64,000 bases of DNA from Crossiella sp. SN42. GTDB taxonomy: Bacteria > Actinomycetota > Actinomycetes > Mycobacteriales > Pseudonocardiaceae. Position 1 is the stretch's first letter, and every line of letters begins with the position of its first letter. The notes under the pieces were generated by a model that saw only the letters and a program-made list of their open reading frames with translations, did not search any database and was not told the DNA's origin. This document shows positions 1-8,412 of the stretch, in pieces. The DNA is taken from assembly GCF_023897065.1 (NCBI RefSeq), contig NZ_JAMHIV010000025.1, positions 1-64,000 of the forward strand, written 5' to 3'. A program made the position numbers and the translations under genes.

Positions 1-205
1 GGGGGACCCCCCGACATCAACGCTACCGCCCGCCCCCGGTAAAACCGCAGCTCAAAGCCCCCAAGATTCGAACTTATCCACAAGTCCCCACTTATCCACA
101 ACCCACGACCATCGCGCTTGATGCTGACCCAAAGTCACGGCAACCTGATCCCAGGCGCCCACCCCAACACCCACCACCAGCCCCGACCCCCAGAACCGGA
201 GGTGA
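1..205. other. Gene-free left edge with two DnaA-box-like 9-mers
   Basis: I see no convincing gene here. It lies downstream of the small membrane protein gene on the minus strand. Two perfect TTATCCACA 9-mers occur in the same orientation at 74-82 and 92-100, with starts 18 bp apart. A short GGGGG-A-CCCCC dyad starts at base 1. The 9-mers match the classical DnaA box. Two boxes alone do not make an origin, and no dnaA or dnaN gene is in the window. Confidence 0.5.
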
Positions 206-475
206 TCACCAGAGCGTGAGCACACCCATCACCGCGCCCGCGGTCAACCCGAGGAGCACGGCGAACAACAGCAGCACCCAGACCGGCAGTGACGGCGGTG
301 GCAGGCCGATGCCACGGGCCGAGGTGAACCGGTCCGTCGGTCCGGTGTCCTTCCCCAGTGGGAGCACCGGCATCGGCGGGAAGGGGGCTTCGGCCGGAGG
401 CAAGCTCGGGCTGCCCGCTGCCTGGGCGCGCAGGGCGTCAGCGAGCAGCTTCTCCGGATTGTCCGAGGCGGCCAC
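206..475 (-). CDS. Small single-pass membrane protein of unknown function
   Basis: This 89-residue protein has a polar, Pro-rich N-terminal two thirds and one hydrophobic segment at the C-terminus (about residues 65-88, starting near PVWVLLLFAVLLG), so it looks like a tail-anchored membrane protein. It starts 36 bp after the nagA stop on the same strand and is probably the last gene of the GlcNAc operon. I do not recognise a named family and can assign no function. An overlapping plus-strand frame of similar size lacks any such structure and is treated as a shadow. Confidence 0.6.
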   Translation of the reverse strand: MAASDNPEKLLADALRAQAAGSPSLPPAEAPFPPMPVLPLGKDTGPTDRFTSARGIGLPPPSLPVWVLLLFAVLLGLTAGAVMGVLTLW

Positions 476-511
476 AGCAACACCGTAGTGCGGTGCGGTG
501 CGGCTGAGGGC

Positions 512-1654
512 TCAGGACACCCACTCGCCGCGGTGCAGCACCCGTGCCGGGCGCAGTCCGGCGTCCAGCACGACCAGGTCGGCGGACAGGCCCGCGCTGA
601 TCGAGCCGGTCACCTTGGTCAGCCCGAGCAGGCCGGCCGGCCGGGTCGAGCAGGCGGTTGCCGCGTCCGTGACGCTGAGGCCGCACTCCAGGACCAGGTT
701 GCGGAAGGCCGCGTCCATGGTCAGGGTGCTGCCGGCCAGGGAGCCGCCGCCGGCAAGCGTCGGCACGCCGTCGGTCACGGTGACCTCCAGGCCGCCGACG
801 TCGTACACGCCGTCGCCGACACCGGCGGCCGCGATGGCGTCGGTGATCAGGACGGTGCGGCCAAGACCGGCGTGCCGGGCGGCGAGGCGGATCGTGGTCG
901 GGTGCAGGTGCACCAGGTCGCAGATCAGCTCGACGGTGACCCGCTCGTCGTCCAGCAGGGCACCGATCGGGCCTGGCTCGCGGTGGTGCAGCGGGCGCAT
1001 GCCGTTGAACAGGTGCGTGGCCACGGTCGCTCCGGCGTCCACGGCCGGGCGGACCTGGGCCTCGGTGCCGTCGGTGTGGCCGATGGCGGCGATGACCTCC
1101 TGGTCGACGAGCTGGCGGACGGCGTCCACGCCGTTGTCCAGCTCGGGGGCCAGGGTCACCATGCGCACGGCGCCGCGACCGGCGTCCAGCAGGGTCTGCA
1201 CGTCGGCCTTGGCCGGTGGCCGCAGGATCGCCGGGTCGTGGGCGCCGCAGCGGGCCGCGGACAGGAACGGGCCCTCCAGGTGCACGCCCGCGAGCAGGCC
1301 GTCCTGGGTGAGCTCGGCCAGCGCCGCGATCTGCCGGGACATGTCCGGGATCGGCCCGGACACCAGGCTCGCCAACAGGGTGGTCGTGCCGTGCCGCCGG
1401 TGGGCGGTGGCGGCCTTGAGCACCCGCTGCTGATCGGGGTTGGAGAAGGACTCACCGCCGCCGCCGTGGCAGTGGATGTCCACGAAACCGGGGACCACCC
1501 ACCGGCCGGAGACGTCGACGACCTCCTCGGTCGCGCCCTGCCCGTTGGCCGAGCCCGCGCCGACCTCGGTGATCAGTCCGCCCTCGACCCGAACCCAGCC
1601 GTCATCGAGCACACCACCGGGAGTGACGACCTTGCCGCCGACGAGTTTCATCAA
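512..1654 (-). CDS. nagA: N-acetylglucosamine-6-phosphate deacetylase
   Basis: Cytoplasmic amidohydrolase that converts GlcNAc-6-phosphate to glucosamine-6-phosphate and acetate, feeding amino sugars to glycolysis and cell-wall synthesis. The 380-residue length is normal. Visible motifs are the metal-site DIHCHGGGG near residue 60, a HLEGPFL block, the HTDGTEAQV and THLFNGM blocks, and ITDAIAAAG before the active-site Asp region. Its start overlaps the stop of the upstream ROK kinase by 4 bases (ATGA-type), which indicates translational coupling. The kinase would supply its substrate, and the DasR-like site upstream of the kinase probably controls both. Confidence 0.93.
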   Translation of the reverse strand: MMKLVGGKVVTPGGVLDDGWVRVEGGLITEVGAGSANGQGATEEVVDVSGRWVVPGFVDIHCHGGGGESFSNPDQQRVLKAATAHRRHGTTTLLASLVSGPIPDMSRQIAALAELTQDGLLAGVHLEGPFLSAARCGAHDPAILRPPAKADVQTLLDAGRGAVRMVTLAPELDNGVDAVRQLVDQEVIAAIGHTDGTEAQVRPAVDAGATVATHLFNGMRPLHHREPGPIGALLDDERVTVELICDLVHLHPTTIRLAARHAGLGRTVLITDAIAAAGVGDGVYDVGGLEVTVTDGVPTLAGGGSLAGSTLTMDAAFRNLVLECGLSVTDAATACSTRPAGLLGLTKVTGSISAGLSADLVVLDAGLRPARVLHRGEWVS

Positions 1655-2580
1655 CCCTCCAACAGGTCCATGGCCAGCAGCGCGGCTCCGAGGCAGCCCG
1701 CCTCGTCACCCAGCGCCGCCAACCGCAGTTCGGGTCGGCGCTGGAACGAGATGAGCTCGTCCAGCCGGTCGCCAAGGGGGGTGAGCAGCAGCTCTCCCGC
1801 CATGGCCAGGCCACCACCCAGGACCACGGCCTGCAACCCGAGCAGGGTGGTCAACAGGATCACGGCCTGAGCCAGTGCCTCGACCGCCTCCGCCCAGACC
1901 GCGGCGGCGTCGGGGTCGCCCGCGCGGACCGCGTTGGCGACGTCGACCGCGCCGTGCACGGGGCGGCCGGTGCGTTCGGTGTAGCGGCGGGCCACCGCCG
2001 CGGAGGAGGCGCGCAGTTCCAGGCAGCCGTGCTGGCCGCATCCGCACAGCTCGCCGGCGCCAAGGGAGAGGTGGCCGACCTCGCCCGCGTAGCCGCCGCC
2101 GGAGTGCAGCCGGCCGCCGAGCACCAGGGCGGCGGCGATGCCGGTGCCGATGGGCATGAACACGGCGTCGGTGAAGCCGCGCGCCGCGCCCAGCCGGGAC
2201 TCGGCGAGGCCGCCCGCGCGCACGTCGTGGTCGAAGACCACCGGCAGGCCCAGCCGGTCGCTCAGGGCGGCGCGGAACGGGTAGTCGCGCCAGCCGAGGT
2301 TGGCCGAGAACACGCCCACCCCGGCTTCGGCGTCCACGATGCCCGGCACCACGACGCCGACTGCCTCGACCGGGCTCGCCGCGGTCGCCGACCAGTTCTT
2401 GACCAGCTCGGCGATCAGGCTGACCAGGGCATCCGCGGTCTCCGCGCCGGTGCTGCCGCGCGGCGTGGCGCGCCGCAGCCGGTCCACGACCGCGGGCGCG
2501 GCAGGGTCACCCTGGACCAGGGCTGCCTTGATGTCGGTGCCGCCGACGTCGACGGCGACCACGGTTCGCGAGCTGGGCAC
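1651..2580 (-). CDS. ROK-family sugar kinase, probably N-acetylglucosamine kinase
   Basis: Cytoplasmic sugar kinase of 309 residues. The N-terminal phosphate-binding DVGGTDIKAAL (residues about 11-21) and the ROK zinc motif CGCGQHGCLE around residue 180 are both present. Coupling by 4-base overlap to nagA argues for GlcNAc rather than glucose as substrate, but ROK specificity cannot be read from sequence. The start is GTG with only a weak Shine-Dalgarno. The upstream DasR-like dyad is 28 bp before the start codon, well placed for repression. Confidence 0.85.
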   Translation of the reverse strand: MPSSRTVVAVDVGGTDIKAALVQGDPAAPAVVDRLRRATPRGSTGAETADALVSLIAELVKNWSATAASPVEAVGVVVPGIVDAEAGVGVFSANLGWRDYPFRAALSDRLGLPVVFDHDVRAGGLAESRLGAARGFTDAVFMPIGTGIAAALVLGGRLHSGGGYAGEVGHLSLGAGELCGCGQHGCLELRASSAAVARRYTERTGRPVHGAVDVANAVRAGDPDAAAVWAEAVEALAQAVILLTTLLGLQAVVLGGGLAMAGELLLTPLGDRLDELISFQRRPELRLAALGDEAGCLGAALLAMDLLEG

Positions 2581-2607
2581 AGCTCGAATCCTGGGGCATG
2601 CAGCGTC

Positions 2608-2623
2608 TCTGGTCTAGACCTCT
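2608..2623. promoter_or_regulatory. DasR-responsive element (dre)-like operator
   Basis: The perfect 10-bp dyad GGTCTAGACC lies at 2611-2620, in the 16-mer TCTGGTCTAGACCTCT. The DasR consensus is ACTGGTCTAGACCA(G/C)T, and 13 of 16 bases match the closest form. It sits 28-43 bp upstream of the ROK kinase start. DasR is the GntR-family GlcNAc regulator of actinomycetes and is released by GlcN-6-P. Regulation here is inferred from the match and the gene context. Confidence 0.75.
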
Positions 2624-2667
2624 GCGTGAAGGACGCAGGGTGGAATGCCACAAATTGCGCGTGAGAA

Positions 2668-2679
2668 CGCTTCCAAGCG
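2668..2679. promoter_or_regulatory. Short dyad upstream of the GlcNAc operon
   Basis: CGCTT-CC-AAGCG forms a 12-bp dyad about 90 bp upstream of the kinase start. It could be an operator for a LacI- or GntR-type regulator. No known consensus is matched, so this is only a candidate. Confidence 0.25.
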
Positions 2680-2885
2680 CGATTTCGCGTGCCTCAGCGT
2701 GACTGTCTGTGACCGGCGGCACGGGGCCGCTGCCGCCCAGTGAAGCGCCGCGAAGGCTGGCGCTGCGGTGGGCGCGGGATGGTGCCGAGCCGCGCGGGCA
2801 GGCAGCCGCGCCACCCAGGCAAGTTGGGCTGCGCGAATCGACGCGCGGGGCGACGACCGTGCTGACGAGCGCGCCGTGGCTGGTG

Positions 2886-3318
2886 CAGCATGCCGCGAGC
2901 GCGGCTTGGCCCGGCAGGCGCCAGCGCGCGGCTTTACCCCGGCACACGCCAGCAAGCGCGGCTTCGGCCAGGGCATACGTCAGCGCGGCTTTGCCGTGGC
3001 GGCATGTGCCGGTGCCCGTGATTCCGCCCGGCATGCGTCAGCGAACGCGGCATTGCTGTGGCGGCGCGCGCCAGCGCCCATGGTTTCGCCCTGGCGGCAG
3101 GTGCCAGCGAGCGCGGCTTCGCCCCGGTGGCAGGTGCCAGCGAGCGTGGCTTCGCCCCGGTGGCAGGCGCCCGCGAGCGAGGCTTCACCCCGCTGGAACG
3201 TGCCCGTCCGCGTGGCATTGCCGTGGCGGCACGCGCCCGCGACCGCAGACTTTCCCAGGCGGCACGTGCCAGCGAGCGTGGCTTTGCCCAAGCGGCAAGC
3301 GCGGCTTTGCCCGGGACA
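2886..3318. repeat. 33-bp imperfect tandem repeat, about 14 units
   Basis: A contiguous tandem array with unit core GCCAGCGAGCG(C/T)GGCTT. The last seven or so full units (from about 3060) are exactly 33 bp, while earlier ones vary from 28 to 33 bp. Units are 60-95 % identical by eye. Because the regular half is a multiple of three, several frames stay open and encode 11-residue periodic peptides. The 28, 30 and 31-bp units upstream break any single frame, and there is no good ribosome site, so I read it as non-coding. It ends about 20 bp from the stop codon of the ECF sigma gene. Confidence 0.75.
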
Positions 3319-3339
3319 GCCGCCGAGAGAACGTCCCGG

Positions 3340-3963
3340 TCAGCCCTGGAGGACCTTCTGCAGCGCGTCCAAGGCGCGGCTGGCGGTGGACTTCACGGTG
3401 CCGCGGGAGATGCCGGTGGACTCGGCGATCTCCTGTTCGGACAGGCCGCCGTAGTACCGGAGCACCAGGACCTCGCGTTGGCGGGGTGGGAGTTGGCCCA
3501 GGGCGCTGACCACGGCCTGGTGTTCGGCGGTCAGCATGGCCAGGGACTCGGCCGAGCGGGCCGTGGTCAGGTGCGGGGGCTGGTACTCGCGGGCGGTCTT
3601 GCGGCGGCGGAGCACCGAGCGGCTGCCGTTGACCACCGCGGTGCGCAGGTAGCCGACGGCGGCCGCGCCGTCGCGCAGGCCGCCCCAGTTGCGGTGCAGG
3701 CCGGTGAAGGCCTCCTGCACCACGTCCTCGGCGGTGGCCGGGTCGTCGACCAGCAGGATGGCCAGGCGGACCAGGCGCATCCGGTGTTGGCGGTACAGGT
3801 CTTCCAAGGTCAGCGGCGCCTCGGGAGCCTGGACACCACCGGTTTTCGGTGTGGTGCCGTCCAGGGTCCGGAGATGGCTGAAGGTGCGCTCGACCGTCTG
3901 TTCGACGTTCGGCGCCTGGCTCCCGGTGGCACGGCTGTCCCCGCGCGGCGCGTCCCAACCCAC
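3340..3963 (-). CDS. ECF-type RNA polymerase sigma factor (SigE-like)
   Basis: Alternative sigma factor of about 207 residues. Region 2 spans LEDLYRQHRMRLVRLA...DDPATAEDVVQEAF and region 4 is LPPRQREVLVLRYYGGLSE followed by the recognition helix TGISRGTVKSTASRAL. The frame stays open further upstream, but family homology begins around the region-2 helix. I chose GTG at 3963 as the nearest plausible start, and it is uncertain. No anti-sigma gene is adjacent. The promoter specificity cannot be read from sequence. Confidence 0.85.
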   Translation of the reverse strand: MGWDAPRGDSRATGSQAPNVEQTVERTFSHLRTLDGTTPKTGGVQAPEAPLTLEDLYRQHRMRLVRLAILLVDDPATAEDVVQEAFTGLHRNWGGLRDGAAAVGYLRTAVVNGSRSVLRRRKTAREYQPPHLTTARSAESLAMLTAEHQAVVSALGQLPPRQREVLVLRYYGGLSEQEIAESTGISRGTVKSTASRALDALQKVLQG

Positions 3964-4111
3964 GCAGAGCAAGGTACTCGCGCTGGTCAAGCCCCGGCGA
4001 TCTCGGTGCCTGGGATCACCTGGCCGGTGCCGGACCGGTGATCGGCCGCGCGAGTAGGTTCGGCTGTCGTCCCACCGGCCGGTGGGGCTGGGCTTGGCGA
4101 GGAGGGGCGCG

Positions 4112-4396
4112 ATGGCGCGGTTCGTGGTGGAGTGGGTCTTCGGGACCAACCGGGACGAGCGGCTGGCGGTGCGGCCCGCGCACCGGGAGTGGGCCGCTGA
4201 GCAGGCCAAACAAGGTGTGCTGCTGGCGGGTGGGCCGTGGGCCAACGACACCGGCGCGCAGGTGGTGTTCGAGGCGGCCGACCGGGCGGAGCTGGAGAAG
4301 ATCATGGCCACTGACCCGTACGCCGACACCAACGTGATCGTCGAGACCCGGATCCGGGAGTGGAACGTGGTCGCCGGCGCGTGGATCGCGGGCTGA
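4112..4396 (+). CDS. YciI-like family protein
   Basis: A 94-residue single-domain protein of the YciI / dimeric alpha-beta-barrel fold, with the typical strands MARFVVEWVFG, LAVRPAHREWAAEQ and LLAGGPWAND, then an Asp/Pro turn (ATDPYAD). I chose ATG 4112 because GGAGG lies just upstream at about 4100-4105; a start 30 bases earlier is possible. Members are small cytoplasmic proteins, some with chlorohydrolase-like or stress roles, and the function here is not known. It is divergent from the sigma factor gene. Confidence 0.8.
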   Translation: MARFVVEWVFGTNRDERLAVRPAHREWAAEQAKQGVLLAGGPWANDTGAQVVFEAADRAELEKIMATDPYADTNVIVETRIREWNVVAGAWIAG

Positions 4397-4453
4397 GTCC
4401 CGGGGCGGGCACGCGCGAGCCCGGCGACCGGGACCGGCCGCCGGGCGCGTGGG

Positions 4454-5389
4454 TCAGCGGGCGCTGGCCTCGGTGAGGCGCTGGACCTCGTCCTCGGCCA
4501 GCTCCAGGGTGGCGGCGGCCAGCAGGTCGGCGAGCTGGTCCAGGTTGCGGGCGCTGGCGATCGGGGCGGCCACCGTGGGCTGGGCGGTCAGCCAGGCCAG
4601 GGCGACCGCGGCCACCGAGGTGTGGTGCGCCGCGGCGAGCTCGTCCAGCACCGCGAGCACGCGCAGGCCGCGTTCGTCCAGGTAGGCGCTCGCGCCCGCG
4701 GCGCGGGGGCTGTCCACCTCGACACCGGGGCGGTACTTGCCGGTGAGGAAGCCCTTGGCCAGGCCCCAGTACGGCACCGCGGACAGGCCCTCGATCGCCA
4801 CCAGTGCGGCCAGCTTGCCCTCGTAGCCCTCGCGTTCGACCAGGTTGTAGTGCGGCTGCAGGGCGACGTAGCTCGCCAGGTTCTCCCGCTTGCTGGTCTC
4901 CAGCGCCTCGGCCAGCCGGTCCGTGCCGTAGTTCGAGGCCGCCAGGTAGCGGACCTTGCCCGCCTTGACCAGCTCGTCGAAGGCGCCCAGGGTCTCGGCC
5001 AGCGGGACCTCGGTGTCGTCGATGTGGGCGTAGTACAGGTCGATGTGGTCGGTGCCCAGCCTGCGCAGCGAGTCCTCCGCGGCGACCTTGATGTTGGCCG
5101 CGGACAGGCCCTTGGCGGTGCTCAGCTGGCCGACCTTGGTCGCGATCACCAGGTCGTCGCGGCGGCCGCGTCTGGCCAGCCAGCGGCCGATGATCGTCTC
5201 GGACTCGCCGCCGGAGTTGCCCTCGGCCCAGGCCGGGTACACGTCCGCGGTGTCGATGAAGTTGCCGCCCGCGGCCGCGTAGGCGTCCAGCACCGCGAAC
5301 GACTGCTGCTCGTCCGCGGTCCAACCGAACACGTTGCCACCGAGGCAAAGCGGGAAGACGTCCAGGTCACTCGTGCCGATTCTTGCCAC
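4454..5389 (-). CDS. Aldo/keto reductase
   Basis: NAD(P)H-dependent oxidoreductase of 311 residues with a TIM-barrel fold. The catalytic tetrad is visible: Asp and Tyr in FIDTADVYP, Lys in VIATKVG, and His in DLYYAHIDD. The NADPH-binding C-terminal block is PIASARNLDQL. It starts 19 bp after the TetR gene and is probably cotranscribed with it, so the regulator and reductase likely respond to the same compound. The substrate is unknown. The start is ATG, with homology beginning immediately (RIGTSDLDVFPLCLGG). Confidence 0.9.
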   Translation of the reverse strand: MARIGTSDLDVFPLCLGGNVFGWTADEQQSFAVLDAYAAAGGNFIDTADVYPAWAEGNSGGESETIIGRWLARRGRRDDLVIATKVGQLSTAKGLSAANIKVAAEDSLRRLGTDHIDLYYAHIDDTEVPLAETLGAFDELVKAGKVRYLAASNYGTDRLAEALETSKRENLASYVALQPHYNLVEREGYEGKLAALVAIEGLSAVPYWGLAKGFLTGKYRPGVEVDSPRAAGASAYLDERGLRVLAVLDELAAAHHTSVAAVALAWLTAQPTVAAPIASARNLDQLADLLAAATLELAEDEVQRLTEASAR

Positions 5390-5408
5390 GACTTAACCAA
5401 ACACCGCG

Positions 5409-6023
5409 CTAAGCAGGGACATTCCGAGTATTCGGGTGGACTTTTCGATTTGACAGCGCGGCCAGCACCAGGTCCACCGCCTGCGCGGCGAAATCAGCGG
5501 GCGGTCGCTCCTGGCGGAGCAGGACCCTGGTCCACACCGCGCCGGCCAGCAGGTCCACCACCAGCTTGGCGTCGGTGTCCGCGGGCAGCTCGCCGCGGGC
5601 CACCGCCCGCTCGAACAGCACCAGCTCGCGGTCGAACCGGTCGGCGAAGAACTTGTGCGCCAGCCCGGCCAGCACCGGACGGCCCGCCGCGGCCAGCGCG
5701 GCGGTGACCACCGAGGCGCTCGGCTCGGTGGTCAGCAGTCGCAGCACGTGCCTGGTCAGCGCCAGCAGGTCGCCGCGCAGCGAGCCGGTGTCCGGCACCG
5801 GCAGCTCCAGCAGGGCCGAGTTCAGCAGCGCCGCGCCGAGCAGCGCGTCCTTGTCCGCCCACCAGCGGTAGATCGTGGTCTTGTGCACGCCGGAGCGGGC
5901 GGCCACGCCCTCCACGGTCAGGCCGTCGTACCCGTGCTCGGCCAGCAGCTCCAGCACCGCGGTGAAAATCGCCTCTGCCTGCCGTGGGCCGTCACCGGAG
6001 CGGCGTGCCGTGTCCACCATCAT
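5409..6023 (-). CDS. TetR-family transcriptional regulator
   Basis: A 204-residue regulator with an N-terminal helix-turn-helix (ELLAEHGYDGLTVEGVAARSGVHKTTIYRWWADKDALL, residues about 25-60) and a ligand-binding C-terminal domain of the TetR_C type. The double-ATG start at 6018-6023 is preferred; upstream in-frame codons would run through the operator. It is divergent from the alpha/beta hydrolase gene, and two operator-like dyads lie between them. It probably represses itself, the downstream aldo-keto reductase and the hydrolase. Confidence 0.88.
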   Translation of the reverse strand: MMVDTARRSGDGPRQAEAIFTAVLELLAEHGYDGLTVEGVAARSGVHKTTIYRWWADKDALLGAALLNSALLELPVPDTGSLRGDLLALTRHVLRLLTTEPSASVVTAALAAAGRPVLAGLAHKFFADRFDRELVLFERAVARGELPADTDAKLVVDLLAGAVWTRVLLRQERPPADFAAQAVDLVLAALSNRKVHPNTRNVPA

Positions 6024-6036
6024 GCCGCGAACACTA

Positions 6037-6097
6037 CGCGACGTTGCGTTGCGGGGCAGTCCGGCGTAGCGTGAAACGCAACGCGACGTTGCGTTGC
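6037..6097. promoter_or_regulatory. Twin operator between TetR and hydrolase genes
   Basis: The 16-mer CGCGACGTTGCGTTGC occurs twice in direct orientation, at 6037-6052 and 6082-6097. The second copy lies in a perfect dyad ACGCAACG-CGA-CGTTGCGT (6076-6094); the first is in an imperfect dyad with 6 of 8 left-arm positions conserved. One site is 14 bp from the TetR start and the other 20 bp from the hydrolase ATG, a typical arrangement for TetR autoregulation. Binding is inferred. Confidence 0.75.
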
Positions 6098-6116
6098 ATT
6101 GAGCGAGAGGGCGGAC

Positions 6117-6827
6117 ATGGCGGGCAGGGAGCCGGGGCGGACGCCGATCGTGCTGGTGCACGGCATCCGGGTCAGCGGAACCATGTGGCAGGGCGTGCGG
6201 GCAGAACTCGGTGATCGGCCGGTGTCAGCCCCTGACCTGCCAGGACACGGCAGCCGACGGGGTGAGCGGTTCACCGTGGCCGGGGCGGTGGCCGCGATCA
6301 CCGACGCCGTGGACGACCTCGGCGGGCAGGCTGTGCTGGTCGGGCACTCGATGGGCAGCTACCTGGCGCTGGCCGCGGCGGCTGAGCATCCCGAGCGGAT
6401 CAGCGAGCTGGTGCTGGTCGGCGGCACGCTCAAGCTCACCCCCGGCCGGGTGCGGCCCTTCCGCCGGATCGCCGGCCTGCTGGGCAGCCTGCCCGACGGC
6501 GGGCTCTGGTTCACCCGGCGGATGGCGCGGCTGATGTTCGGGCGGGCGCAGGGCGAGGCGTTCGCCGCGGGCGGGGTCGCGCACGAGGCGGTGCCGGACG
6601 TGCTGGCGGGCCTGCTGAGCCGGGACCCGCTGGCCGACCTGCGTGGCTATCCCGGACCGGTGCGGCTGGTCAACGGCAGGCGGGACCACTTCCGGGCCGA
6701 GGAGGCGGAGTTCCTGGCCGCCTGTCAGCGCGGGCGGCTGGCCCTGGTGCCTAAGGCGGGACACCTGCTGCCGCTGACCCATCCCCGCGCGCTGGCCGAG
6801 CTGCTCACTCCGGTGGCCAGCGCTTGA
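6117..6827 (+). CDS. Alpha/beta hydrolase
   Basis: A 236-residue cytoplasmic hydrolase. The oxyanion-hole motif is VLVHGIRVSG (residues about 13-22), the nucleophile elbow is GHSMG, the acid is the Asp in NGRRDHF, and the catalytic His is in KAGHLLPL. The start is ATG 6117, with AGAGGG upstream; an in-frame TTG 18 bases earlier overlaps the operator and is less likely. It is divergent from TetR and probably under its control. It overlaps the convergent zinc-ribbon gene by 23 bp. The substrate is unknown. Confidence 0.88.
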   Translation: MAGREPGRTPIVLVHGIRVSGTMWQGVRAELGDRPVSAPDLPGHGSRRGERFTVAGAVAAITDAVDDLGGQAVLVGHSMGSYLALAAAAEHPERISELVLVGGTLKLTPGRVRPFRRIAGLLGSLPDGGLWFTRRMARLMFGRAQGEAFAAGGVAHEAVPDVLAGLLSRDPLADLRGYPGPVRLVNGRRDHFRAEEAEFLAACQRGRLALVPKAGHLLPLTHPRALAELLTPVASA

Positions 6828-7188
6828 TGAACTCCAGCAGCTCCTTGCCCTCGGCGGTCAGCTCCTTGCCCTTGCCCTTGCAGTCCGGGCAGACCGGGTG
6901 GGTGTTGGCGGTGCGGTGCGCGCGGGTGATCACCGTGTCGCCCTCGCGCAGCTCGATGTACTCCTGGAACGGGATGACCTCGGCGTCGGCGGCCTTGCTG
7001 GTGGCCAGCGCCCGCAGCTCCTCCCACTCCTCCTTGAGGTCGGCCAGCTTCTGCGCCACCGGGGCCGAGCGGACGAACTGCTGGGCCCGCCTGCGCAGCC
7101 GCAGCTCCTCCACGCTCAGTTCTTCCGCTCCCGGTTCGGTGTTCTTCCCGGTGCCCGAGCACCTGGGGCAGGGCACGTCCCAGCTCAT
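6805..7188 (-). CDS. Conserved zinc-ribbon protein, unknown function
   Basis: A 127-residue soluble protein with two CxxC knuckles that probably share one zinc: CPRCSGTGK at the N-terminus and CPDCKGKGKE near the C-terminus. They resemble the DnaJ Cys-rich repeat CxxCxGxG. The middle is charged and helical, possibly a coiled coil (VEELRLRRRAQQFV...LADLKEEWEELRAL). I chose ATG 7188 because GGAGG lies 5 bases before it; a GTG two codons upstream has no spacing. It is divergent from fbaA. The function is unknown. Confidence 0.75.
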   Translation of the reverse strand: MSWDVPCPRCSGTGKNTEPGAEELSVEELRLRRRAQQFVRSAPVAQKLADLKEEWEELRALATSKAADAEVIPFQEYIELREGDTVITRAHRTANTHPVCPDCKGKGKELTAEGKELLEFIKRWPPE

Positions 7189-7331
7189 CTCCACCTCCGG
7201 CGCACACGGCGCGACACGGGGTCACCACCGGTACCCGGAAGACTACCGAGAGTTGGCCATTCTCAAGATCGACCCACCGGGGGAACTTCCGGCTGAGGAC
7301 TCCGTGTGACGGACGCCGCTGTGCCGCCTCG

Positions 7332-7337
7332 TAGGAT
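7332..7337 (+). promoter_or_regulatory. Candidate -10 box for the fbaA transcript
   Basis: TAGGAT matches the actinobacterial TAnnnT -10 pattern, 36 bp before the fbaA ATG. A good -35 at standard spacing is not obvious (GTGACG at 7306-7311 would be 20 bp away). A strong GAGGAGGA ribosome site precedes the ATG. Confidence 0.35.
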
Positions 7338-7372
7338 GGGCCTGCACAAGCGCCCATGAGGAGGACGGTTCG

Positions 7373-8407
<1,035 letters not shown>

Positions 8408-8412
8408 GCGCG

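Noticed and set aside
1..205. Replication origin
   Set aside because: Only two DnaA boxes; no dnaA, dnaN, AT-rich unwinding region or box cluster.
488..1870. Long plus-strand frame opposite nagA and the ROK kinase
   Set aside because: Translation is Gly/Arg/Val-rich with no domain; nagA motifs on the other strand explain it as a codon-bias shadow.
2980..3291. 103-codon minus-strand frame with 11-residue repeats
   Set aside because: The frame is open only because the right half of the tandem repeat has a 33-bp period. There is no ribosome site and the left units break it.
2886..3318. Repeat block as a CRISPR array
   Set aside because: Units abut directly with no unique spacers, and no cas gene is present.
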